Assembly: GCA_013396635.1 (NCBI GenBank)
Contig: WBMW01000002.1
Span: 62,001-126,000, forward strand
Length of the DNA: 64,000 bases
Origin: Penelope pileata
Taxonomy: Eukaryota > Chordata > Aves > Galliformes > Cracidae
Reading direction: 5' to 3'
Position numbers and translations under genes: made by a program. Below are positions 12,813 through 25,200 of this stretch, piece by piece (within the stretch, counting starts at the first letter, position 1; each line of letters starts with the position of its first letter). The notes beneath the pieces were generated by a model. The model was not told where the DNA came from. It searched no databases and saw nothing but the letters and a program-made list of their open reading frames with translations.

Positions 12813-15800
12813 GCCTAAAACAGAGCTCACAGAAGATGGTCCTTTTATAAGGTATGGATATTATTTATGTTTTCCAGTGCATAAAAACTAAATATTCTTG
12901 TTTTGCTAGTATAATTTTGATGATGAATAGCCTATACTGTGCAATGTTGGTCTAACAGGGGGCATGTGTGCACACTGGCATTACTACCACAGAATCTTCC
13001 ATTGATACCTGTACAATCTAAAAACATTAGAGCTGTGACCGTTCACTGCACACTGTACAGCTGTTCTCACGTTTCTTCATCTCTCTTCCTCCCTGTGTTC
13101 ACAGCTAAATGGCCTTTGTCCAGAGCTTCTCACATTAATATGGTTAGTGTTTCAGATAAATGTTCATGTGATGAAAGAAAAACAGAAGGCATTTCAGTGA
13201 TAAAGGTACAGGTTTAAAGTTACTGTTGAGCATGCAACAAATACAAAAAAAGCATACAAATACATACATTTATGCTTGTTACTGCTCAATATAGATGCAT
13301 GATTTTGTGCATTGGCTTCAGCTCAAGCATTTTATGTTGTACACTGTTTCAGCAAATGACAGTCTCCTGTATATGAATGCAAGTGTTTAGATGAATTAAG
13401 CATCTTGCGACATTAAGATAAAGGATAGATGTAAGACAGTTCTGTAAAATATTCATGGAAAAAGCTTGTTTGTTGGTAGTCATGGAGAAAAACACAGTAG
13501 ACAACAGTATGCTAGTTGAAATACACGTAGAACATGTATGTATTTGGGCTGTAGCCATTCAATGAGAACCCAATTATACCTTTTTATCCACCTGCCCTCC
13601 AGCTTGCAGATGGAGGAAGAACTGTGGCATGTGGCGGATGTCACTGCAAGCACATTGCTTCTTAGACTTTCCTTCAAGCGCAAAGCTAAGCTTGTTTTCC
13701 TTTTCAAAGGCTGCAATTAGTGACAGCTAGTAGATTTGGGAAAACAAATCTGACAGCTTTGTTTTGTCTGTTTGCTGTTCAGCTAGTATTGGCATCTTTT
13801 TAGCATGCTTGTTTTTCATCAGATCTCTCCCCTCGTTCCCTTTCCTTGTCTCAGAAGAGTCTCTGCCCCCACACCTCATCTCCAAAGCTCAAACTGAATC
13901 CTTCACCATTGTCTTTGGAATGGAAAAATTAGATTTGACACATAAGCCTGTATGATTGCTGTACCACACCTGGATTGTCTGCATACCATGATGGTGTTCA
14001 CTACCCTGCAACAGGGAAGAAAGAGTCCTTTTATTGCTATCACTTTACTTGTGTTTTAAAAAAGAAGCTAGAGATCTAATAGCATGAGATAAAGTTCCTC
14101 CATTAGGGTACATAATGCTTTCCTGCATTTATTCATACTTGCTTTGCAAGTTAATGTGAGTTCTCAAAAAAGCATGTAATTTCAATTTTTTTATGTACTG
14201 ACATACATGTGCACACAGATTTGATTAGAATTTTGTACAACTCCGCTAAAAGACATAAGATAGACACTGTACTTGTCTGCGATTTTTCTGCTGTAAATTA
14301 TTTCTGTAGCTGCTCAGACACCCAGGAAACTTCAGCTCTGAATAGTTTGTTAATGTTTTTTGGAGCTCAAAGATCTCCATTAAAAGATGGTACAAAGATG
14401 TTTGTTCTCAGTGCATGGTTTTGTTTCTACTAGAATCATGCATTAGAGAGTTTCTAACACATCCAGGATATTTAATGATACAAATTAGCATTAGTAGCTC
14501 AGTTTACTTTGAGCTCATCAGTTCACTTGCTTTCTCTGAATCTCTTTTCCTGACTCCCTATACCTACCACTTGGTTTCTATGATTTTTATCAAACTACTT
14601 TTTTTCTTTTCATGTGTATATTTTTGATATTTCTTTGCTGCTTAAATAACATTTTCCTCTGATTTAACATAGTAAACAAAACCAAGGACAACATGGAAAA
14701 CATCTGAAAAGATTAATGCCAGCTGCAATCATGTCAGCAGCGCAGGTTATATTTAGAGGGGAAGCGTGCTGGAGAGGAGGTGAAGAGTTCAGAGGGGGAT
14801 TCAACCTGAGTGCTTGGATCTGAGGAAGGGCTGCTGTTAGGATTGAACTGGGTTTCCCAGTTCATGTACATGATTCCCCTTTCTGCCTATTAACAGAGCT
14901 TTTCGCTTTTCATCCTTACAAAAGCTGTTTGGAAAGAGGAAAATACATGGACACCTACCCTTTTGCTGAGAAGTCACAAGTTCAGACAAAAGGAGTTTTT
15001 TCAATGCTCTCTATTCTTGCAAGTTATCCAGCATGAACGTGACTCCTAATTCTGTATCCTACTGGGTGGATCACAAACCTCCATACTTACCGTGAGTCTT
15101 GCTGTCTTGATATTTACATGTCCCTGTTTAACGTGTGTTGCTCACTCAGCCCCAAATTCATGGCTCTATTCCTATAGTTCTGTTGTCATGGAGCAGACTA
15201 TTTATGGATCTCCACGTTACAGATGAGACATTGACACTGACAGGACGATTTCAAAGCAAAATTCTGGCAGAGCAACAATAGAGCAAACCTCTATGGAGTT
15301 TCGATAGAAACATAGGTGAACTTTGATCCTTTAACAGGTTTTGAACCCAACTCTCATATCAGTAGGCTTTTTTGCAGTTTTTTCCTGTACTTGCTGATTC
15401 CTTCAGTAGGAGCAAAATCCAAGGCTTTTTGAGAATGTCATGCTACTTCTGCTTCTTGCACTATAATTACAAAAAGTAATTATAAAGTATAAGTAAAAAG
15501 TTCTCAGAACAGTTAGATGCATGTAGGCAAGCATTTATTGAAAGGTCTAATTTAATGTCTTGGTCTGATTTAAAGTCCTTTTAAAATAAGAAATTTAGTG
15601 AGATGTGTTGGTGAAGGAATATCCTTTCCTCAATATTGTTGAAAGGGAAGATTAGAGGTTACAGTTAGTGGAAAACTGGAAACCCTGAGATAATAGTTCT
15701 GTAATGTTATGATTCAGAAAGTTGTCAAGAAAATCATAGTTTCCTATCTGCTAACACTGCAGCTTGTCCAGCATTTGGAAACTAGGAAACAAAGCCATTA

Positions 15801-18191
15801 CCTCAAATGATGCCATTTATTAGCCTAAGGAGGTAAAAGCTTTCACAAACAACTGGGAAACAGCATAACTACTCTGCTTTTTTAAAAATATAATTTTAAT
15901 TTTTCATTTGGGGAGACTGGGATAGGCAGGTCTTATGCCTGAATACACAAGGAAAACAGCTGTCTTATTCACATCAGTGTGGCTTAATGGCAAAAGACTT
16001 TATAACCACAGTAATATCCCTTACCTGTTAAATAGGGCTTTTAAAATTTCTGAGTAGATTAAATCTAAGTAGTAATGTATATATCACTGCCTGCCAGAAG
16101 AAATAGCCCTTCCTGAGGTTTTCCTAGCGTTGCCCTTCCCCACTGCTCTGCAGCGAAGGGGTTAAGAATGTAGAAGGGTGAGTCTCATAGCTGAATTTAT
16201 CTTGGTAACCCAAGATCTTCATGAATGTGGAACACTGTTACTACCACAGCTATTCTTGTATTGGCTTCTCCACCAAGTCCTGACATGCTTTCGTCCATGC
16301 ATGTTTCTTGAGTTTCACTCCAGGGGGAAGTTTGGGGGAGATCTGGTGACAAACAGGCCTCCATCTCTTCCATGCATACTGAATCGAGTTTATATTTTCC
16401 ACACATCCTGCTTTTGTTACTCTGGAGCTTCTATTTCCTCAGATTTTACTATACTCTTTTGTACTAATAAAAATTGAAAATTACTGAAGAGTTTCCATTA
16501 GAAAGCAGAGAACCAGCATGAACCTTGATTTTACTTATTTATGGTCAGCTTTTGAGTGTGCACATAGACAAAGGAAAACTTTTGCTTATGCTCACAAGAG
16601 TGCAGTGGGTTGAAATATTTAGCTGTGGACTCTTTGCAGATGGCAAGCACAGACTTGAATTATTGTGGGATCGTGATCGAAGGCTTAGCTTTTGTCCTAG
16701 CTCTGGCAGTTCTTGGTCATCTTGGTGATCTTCCAAGGTGCAATGACTGCTCCTATAAAGAGAAATTTCTGATCCTTATCGCATGAAGAAATTTTAGTGT
16801 ATTCTATTTACTGTAGATGCTAGCTCATACTAAGATTTGCTGTGGATTTGGAAGAAATTTAAATTGTATTTCTGCAAAATGTCTCCCTATCCCCCTTGTT
16901 TCCCTGTACAAAAAAAACGAAACAAAAAACCTAACAAAAAACCAACTTCCTGTACATTGGCTAAATCTTAGATCCAGGTATCTCCATTGACATAGTGCTA
17001 AAAATCTGTATCCAGCCAAACTGGTATGAGAGTGATAATTGATCTCTATTTTATCTGTGCAAACCACTACATGTGTATCTAGCCATGAATAAATACTTAG
17101 GAAAAACATTTTTGTTTATAACTAAATAAAACACTTGAAGGTAAATTGTCTTTTAATTATCTAGAATGCTTTCAGTTAGTCTGAAAAAGGTACAAGCATA
17201 AATATTTTCAAGCTGCAATATAGCAAATGAAGTGCTAAAATTCAGAGACATTGAATATCTATTTGTGAAAATAAATAATGGAAGCTTTCTGTCTCTGGAA
17301 AAGTAAGCCATAAATTTAGAAGCCTAGTTCTAGCCTTCCAATTTTCAAAAACAGTTGTATCTATTTCCTCATCTCTAAAGTGGGTTCTCTCTTCAAAAGG
17401 AAATATGTGAATTTGCCTATACTGTTGTTCTCAGAAATGCTTTGAGGTCATTGGGCATAAAGTGCTAGTGAGCTGTAGCATATAATTGTTCTGAATGAGA
17501 AGAACATTTTTTGAGCAGGAGACAGTATTTTTAACCTGCTGCCTCAAAGCTGGAATGATACTTGCTCAACTGCTAACACCATAGTGATGAAAGATAAAAG
17601 TAACGTAAAAAAGAAAAACAAGTGCCTTGATGTACTTGGTAGTAAATACATCCAACAGTGTTACTATTATGAAGAGACTTCCTTTTTTGGGGAAGAAAAC
17701 TTCGGCTCAGCACAACATCAGCAGAAGTTCCTTTCCTTCCCAATTCTGTGTGAGGAGAAACTTAACAGTTTACAAGGCTGTGGTCTTTTCAGTGAGCTGA
17801 TATAAGTAATGCTGACTGCAAGCCTTGCCCATGAGTATGTGTTCAAATGTGTATTAATAAAAAACTAAACTCTTAGTATTTTGACCCAAATTCTTTTGGC
17901 TTTATAGGTACTCCTGTGCTTCATGTGGGAACTGGAATATTCTAAAATCCTATTACAGCTGAGTAGCTTTAGACTAGTACAAGAAGGGTAAGAAAGGAAG
18001 CTCTCACTATGTAGACAGACATCTCTACTAGCTGTTGGGATTTCTCAGCAACCTCCTTTTGCTTTAGATCTCACTATCGATTATGGTATCATTCTCAGGG
18101 TAGCATTTGCCAGATTGGTTTAAAAAATGTCCGGCAAAGGACAGCAGGAGTGGAGGAATGCCTAAACGCTATTGCAGTTCTCAACAGCAAT
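12813..18191. other. unique non-coding DNA
   Basis: AT-rich DNA without a recognisable gene or transposon. An A-rich low-complexity patch lies at about 16909-16946. A small imperfectly flanked palindrome (9-bp arms 15462-15470 and 15476-15484, loop aaaaa) is within chance expectation. Confidence 0.55.
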
Positions 18192-19298
18192 CTAGAAGAG
18201 TGCAATCGGTTTCCGCCTTCTGAGTGTCTGTAAATTTCGCTCATCTGAGAGCTCTTTGGTGTAATGGTGCTGAGACAAGAGAACCAGCTCTGGTTTGACT
18301 GCTTGCTCAGCTGGGATGGGTTGTTGATGTACCAAGTCCAGGAGACCCATGGTTGATAACATGGGTCTCACTGGTATAAATGCCAAGTGATAATTAACAG
18401 GAGTACAAATTACATAAAAATGTCTCCACCTTTTGTTCAATAGGAGCATAAGTAACTGGTAACAAATATGACAAACATTAGGTTTGTTCCCTTGCTTATA
18501 ACTTAAAAATCGATTATAATGATGGTGACAGTCTTTTTTCAATGTGATCCTAGTGTTTAATAAATAGAAGTGAAAACACCTCAAAGGATGTTTAGCTTTC
18601 ACCTCTGCTGAACTTGCCAACCACTCTGTATGGAGGACACGAGAAAGGGCTTGCTCACACCTTAATGTCCCATGCTGACTACATGGACATGAGCTCATGC
18701 TAAATTGGTAAAGTCTAGGTGCACAGTTGTTGTGCTTGAATGGACTTACTGAAAGATGTGTCCACAACAGGTCTTCTGAGGGGCTGGGACCTTCTCAGGG
18801 AGTGGGAGTTGAGTTTTCCAATGTCTCATTTCATTTGAAATGAGAATGCTCCTGAAAATCATGCCCTGTGGTCTCCTTTGCCTTGGTTGCAGATATCTGC
18901 CAGTTGCTATTGCAGAGCTGTAGAAGTTTGCTATAAATTTCTTTGAGACTTCTCAGCTCTGGAATGGCACTTTTCTGCCTTGCCTGCAAAAAGGACAGTG
19001 ACTTTCTCATTTTGGAGACCACTATCAGCTTTCTGCTTGCTAAATCCAAGTACTGGGGCGAGTATGAAAGGTGGGCTGTTAGGAACAAGAAATCAAAGGA
19101 AGGACTGATGTGGTGAACAGGACTGAGAAGTGTGGACAGAAAGCAGAACTGGAAGGCTGGCACATGGGCTGTTAAAGTCACTGTTGTGAATTTAGGCAAT
19201 GGTAGGACATAGCATTGCCTAAAATCACTGAGACAACCATCATAGGTATTTAGTACATTGAGTTGGGTTGTTAAAGTCAGTTGTGGAATCCTAGTCAT
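18192..19298 (-). other. minus-strand frame with few stops, unknown
   Basis: One minus-strand frame runs about 369 codons with only two internal stops that I can see, both TGA and close together (18831-18833 and about 35 bp further along the strand). This leaves open blocks of 155 codons (19298-18834) and about 190 codons (to 18192). The translation has no recognisable domain, signal peptide or retroviral/LINE motif, and no splice layout or polyadenylation context supports a gene. It could be a decayed coding element or a chance frame in a region low in stop triplets on this strand. I do not assign a function. Confidence 0.25.
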
Positions 19299-22200
19299 TG
19301 AACAATATTTTCAAAGCTCTTTGTAATGTAAAGGGAGACAAATGAACTTCTGTATTAAGTGAATTTGAAAATACACGCTGTTGTATCTGTTACATTCTCC
19401 AGACTCTGCATCTGCAGATATGCCACTCACAGTAAGTTCATACCACCTACTCTTCAAGCACCTCATTCTGAAACTTCAGTATATTAAAAAAACAAACTCT
19501 TTAAAACACAAAAAGCTCTTTTTGAAAAACTGACTACAGATCAGTTTTCTCAGATCAATATTTAAAAAGAGCTTATCCAATTCATCTCAGCACTACAGAG
19601 ACGAGATCCACTGTGCAAAGTTTGAGTCTAAGAGCAGTTGGACCAGATATTCATGTGGATCTCCTGACATTAACTTAGTAGTACCAACTTGTGTCACCTT
19701 AGGAATTGTGTGAAATCAGGTTTCTTCAACAGAAAGCCAAAATCATGTTCTGATACAGCAACTGCCTTTTGAACCTCAGCTGTTTTTTCCCTTGTGTTAG
19801 CTGTTTTGACCTCTTCTGTGAACTTGGGTAATGACACTTGGGGAGGAGGAAAAAAAGAACTTAAAAAAGAGGAAAGTAAACCAAAGCCATCTATTTTGAA
19901 ATGATAGGAAACAGCTGACTTAGTATTGCCAAACCCTTCTTTTAGAGCTGATTAACAACTTGTCTGTCCCAAATTCAGACCTTTTTTTTCTTTCTTTCAA
20001 AATGTTCTTTTATTATTGCAGTGCATGAGATCACGTACATTCCTATAATCCCGTCCTTTGCTGAATTGTTCCATTGTGCCATTCCATCAAGAGATGCTAC
20101 TTAGACCTTGACATGGGCTGTTCCTGTGTAGGTTCCCCCTCTATTCTCCTCTCCCAGTCTCTGAGCAGGCTTTTTCTCCTTTTCTGGCCTTGGTGCTATT
20201 GAACAGGAGCAGAGTTAGGTCCCAGCTGGCTGGTTAAGGCCTCCTCAGGTATAAAGTGGTGGAGTAACTACTACACTCTCTCTTCTCAGCCAAGAAAGCG
20301 GGAGGGTCTGCACTGGAAATGTTTCAGAGCTGACAGCCTCTGCTGGCTTTCAGCTGATGTATGGCTCTGGACTGAGTGCAGATAGATGATGTTTGTTAAA
20401 ATAGCCCCTGTATTTGAAGAGACACGAGCCCTTTTCTGGCAGCAGCTGAGATGGCTGAAGAGATTTAGCAAGTACAAGCCTTGCTCCAATTGCAATGAAT
20501 AATCCCTACTGAAGGATACAAACTTCTCTGTTCTGCCAGTTGTGCTTCTCTTGAAACTATTCCCAATTAGCAATTTCAGTCAAAATGAGCTGGACTGACA
20601 CAGACCAACAATTAACTTGCTTTAATTATCTGGGCTTTTGAATGAAACAGGATGGGGATGACCACTGAAGCAGCTCATCCAGCAGATCTGAGAAGGCAGT
20701 AACCCCTGGCAGAAGGGTGGTGATGAGTAACTGGTGCTGGGTTGGAGGCTGTAACCCCCTCAGCTGGCACTGCTGCAACTGGAAGAGTATGAGCATAGAC
20801 AACCCAGGCTGTCCAGCTTCTGCCAATGAGCTAGGAGCCAGCGTTAACTGCTGGATCCTTACTTTGCTCCTCAGGGTAAGGCTGAGAGGAGATGCCGGAT
20901 AGTCAGCTCTCTGCTCAGCCTGTTTAGCAGGCTACACAAAATGCAGTGACCCTTTCTCCCTCCTCAGAATGAAGACGTCATGTGGCACACCTTTAATGCA
21001 CTGCTGGCACCACCCAAAGTGTGTGCAACAACTTAAGCCACGCTGTTGTTTCAGACAAGATAGAGCTACAGATAATGTGAACAAAATATCCTTTTTTCAT
21101 GCTGTTCCTAGAATCTCAGCCCTTTGCATTGCTGTCTGGCTTTTCAGTAAGAAGAAAAAATCATTTTTCTCTTCCTCCATGTTTTTACTCCCTTTTTCAC
21201 TCACTCTGGCAGTTGCTATAAAAGCTTCCTCCATCTGCTTCCAGTCCTCCTTGGAAATGAAACAGTACTTTGAGCTTTCCCTCTCTTCTGAATAGTCTTA
21301 AAATCTCATCTTTTCATTTATCAGCTGGTAGTTAACTCTTCTCACTAGTGAGCAGTTATTTCAGCAGTATCCCCTCAGATACCTAAGGGTTTGTCTGTAA
21401 CTCATTTCTCGCTGGCAGTAATAGAAGGATTTATAATTTGAACCTCTTAAAATGCTTAAAATCACTTCTGTGTTTTGCTGAGAACTATTGAAAAGATTAA
21501 AAATAAAAAATCAGTGAGCTCTAATTTGCTGTTCACTATATGACAATTCCTTTTTTGTTTCTGTCATAAACCCAGGCCAATGGGGCTTAAACACATTTGC
21601 GTTTGTCTGCTACATCTCACAGATCCAGTATGGTAACTCAGATGTAAGTGGGAGACTTTCTGCAGCAGGCAGAGGAAAATCTTCAACCTATGGATTGCTA
21701 CCTCTTCTAACAGTTTCCTGGGTTTCTGTTCAAACCTTCCAGCCTTGCCTTTTACTTACTTACCCAAGAAAAGAATCACTAAGCTTTGAAACATTTTTAC
21801 TTAAGCTGGTTGCACTGAGAGCTTTTCTGGCATGATTTTTGTACACACTAACCTGTTCTCACTTGCTTGGGCTAGAATGATCCCTGGGGAGCGTTTTACA
21901 GGTTGGGATTGGTGGATTTGTGTTGTACTCACCCAGCTCAGCTTTCCTGCCCTGGAATGCCTCCCCTCTGCAGCCAGTCTGAACAAGACCCCAGCTTCAG
22001 GGGGGAGCAGAGAGTCAGCACAGCAACTGCTGCTGCAAGTTCCCTTGGCAGGAAGAGTCCTCTTCACACATGGCTAGTTTCCCTGCAGGTCAGGTAGAGC
22101 ACACAGGACTATTTATTTAAAAGATAATCCAAAAACAAACAAAAAACCCCCAAACAAACAACAACAACTAAGCCATGGTGTTGGATTTGCAGAATTTTGG

Positions 22201-25200
22201 TTGAAGTTCGTTTGCTTAAAATTTCATCTTCAAGTGAAATTAATTAAAATAGTATTGCACTCATGGCAGTGATATTTTTTGAGTATTCTGGCAGACTTGG
22301 TCTGCAAATAAAATTAGAAGGGTCTCTATGTTGTGTGCCAAAAGGAGCCACTGGATTCTCTCTGGGGCAGCCCAAAGCCTGAACTTGCCTAGATAGCATG
22401 TGGGACACAAAATAGACTATTTATGGTACATGGCAGAGTGTATATAGAAATATTCTGAGACTTTAGGCTCTCTTGGAAAATGTGTCTTGCTAAGTAGACA
22501 TCTTTTAATTAAGTTTTATTGGTGTCACTTGTATACGTCACTGTGCAATCAAGAATTGGAGTGACAACCAGGATGCAAAAGGAAGCAAGAGTGAAGTGAT
22601 GGTATTCCTTAGCTAAAATAGCAGATGCATTATGCAGATAGCTCCAAGAAGGGTAAACATGTGTCCAAGGTCACTGGTTCACCCTTGGCTGACTGAGGTC
22701 CTCAGGGGAATTTTGGTTTTGCCAGAGTGTATTTAGAGTCTCTGTGAGTTGCACATAATTTCCCAGGTGCATCTTGTTTTCTAAAATCCAGTTTGAGCCT
22801 CAGTGCTCCAAGCTGCCTCTTTCATAATCAGCTTTGGCAGATCATGCTAAGTATTACTGTGTTTTATGGACCCTCCATACAGGAGAAAAATCCCTGTGTT
22901 ATTGAAAAGAGACCGCAACTGAGAAGGGTGCTGCTGGAAGTATGGACATGCATTACCAATATTCACAATTTTCTACTAATTTCTGTTTAGATAATAAATG
23001 CATCTCTGAAAAGTCAATAAAAGGAATAAACATTGCATTTTAGGAGGGAATCAGCTGTTGCACAATCTCAGCTTGTCTTAATCAGAGATGAGAGGAAACT
23101 CTAGTTTCAGAAACTGCCTTCAAGCATTGCAGTATTTTTTTCTCCACCTCTTCCTATCTTTCTGAATAAACTGCTTCCTGCCACCCCAGAATGGTCAGTG
23201 CCACCCCTTAATTTACAGTTAGGAATGCAGACATGAGGAAAGGCGAGGGGATGAAATATGGTGTCAAGTTTGTATCTGCTCACATTTCACACACTAAGGA
23301 GACAAGCCCCTTTGGCCAGTTGCCATGGGGAATTTTCTTGCAAAAGTAAATAACTAAGAACAGAAAGAACTCAGATTCATACTACCCCAGCTGCAGAATG
23401 TCATTAAGTCTCAAAGGATGCTATGTGCATTGTGTGAAAGGAATTTTGTAATCTGGCTATAACTGCAGTTGCAAAACTATGTTTGAGTTTAAACCTTTAA
23501 TTTGAACTTTTAATTACTGGCATGTTTCTTGTGCACTGATTAAAGCACACATTGTCTTATAAATGGTTTCTATTTTTAAACTAGGTTTAGATTAGCTGTT
23601 TCAATAGTGGGTGAGTGGGTGATTTCGTATTGTTTTCTTGTTTCTTCCTATGCCAACTGCTCTCTAATCTCCATTTCCTAAATCACTTTTTAAAGTATGC
23701 TTGAAAAGGGTATTAAATCTACCAAGGCACTCAAACTATCCTATAGATAGCTTTTCTTTCTTAAGTGTCATTCATTTTTATGATTTTGTGATCCCAATAA
23801 CCTTCACAAAGTTGCAGGGTGGAGGAAGGGTTTTTTTTTTTGTTTGTGTTTTTTGAAATGCTTGGGAAGAGAAAGCATGGGCACCTTCCTTCCACTAGTG
23901 GTCAGTCATTTCTTTTTCAGTCTGGGTAACGTTGGTGTTTTCTCCTCCATTATGCTCCTGGTAAACCTGGGAGGACACTCATGCTGTAGCTTCATAGTAC
24001 TAGAGGACAAAATAGCAATTCTTCCGTGTTGGTGGTGTTTCTTGTAGTGCTAGTTCCTCAGCTCAAACTTAGTGAAGAAATGGGGAAGATGTATGCTTTT
24101 TTCACTGATTGCACATCTGTCAGCGTTTGAAATAAAACCTGTCAGCCGTATAAAACAGATATCTGCAAAAAATATATTTTTAAGTTCCCATTCAGGCAAT
24201 TTCCACATCTCCAGAATAGCATACAATGACATAACTTACATGTCAGTTTTTCTTGTAGTATTTTGCTTGCTTTTATTTTTCTGTGGCAGTAATTGTTGTG
24301 AATTGATTGGAGAAAGGCTGATGTCTGTAGCTGCAGTCATCACATCACAGGTTCCTAGAGCGCTTTCGTAAGTGCATCGAGTGTTCTGTGCAATTAAGTC
24401 TTCTTCATTGAGGTGGTTTCAAACTGACCTATTGTTTGCTGAGTCTACTGTGGCAGCAGGGCAGGAGATGTGTACACTGATGGGAGCCCAGAGACCTCTG
24501 CCTTTGTGGCTCCCTTCCTCTCGTTTTGCAGAGGGGTAAACACTTGCTGCCAGGACTGCCTTGGATGTGTTACATTGGAGGGACTAAAACTTGACATTAC
24601 GTTCTCCCAGTCTCATGTCTCCTCCAATAATGAATGGCCTCTCTTAAAAATTTCAACCTAAGCTTTAAACTACTTTGTACTTAGTGGTTGGAGAGCGAAA
24701 TTCATGCCGGACTCTGCCAGCTCCTAAGCATACTCTGTTATGCTCAGTGGGTCTGTGAAATTTCCCTGTAACCCAGAGAAAGAGGGTCTGGAAATAAAAA
24801 TAACATGTGGATGGGAGGGAGAACATGTGTGTGTATCTGTATCATTGTCTATCACTGCACTTTGCACTGGAGCTGCACTTTGGTGGAACGTGTACTGAGC
24901 TGTGCGCCAGGAGACAGTACATCCTGCTCCCAGCTCTTTTCCCCGACTATTTTTGTGCTCTTCACAACTGTTATTGGGCAAGACCACAGAGTATTTTTAC
25001 AACAGAAGCAGAAGAGATCTATCCTGAATTTTAGGACTGTGATCTGTAGATAACCCATGCAGAAATGTAGTTATGTGTAATGTCTTTACATAATCTGAAG
25101 AATCTGCCCTGGGATAAAAAGGAATTTGGATGGCGTTAACGTTTTGTTCCATGTTTGATCAGATATTCTCATTATTGGATTCCATCTCCCCACCCTCTTT

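Noticed and set aside
15462..15484. AT-rich palindrome with 9-bp arms and loop aaaaa
   Set aside because: Short and AT-rich; within chance expectation.
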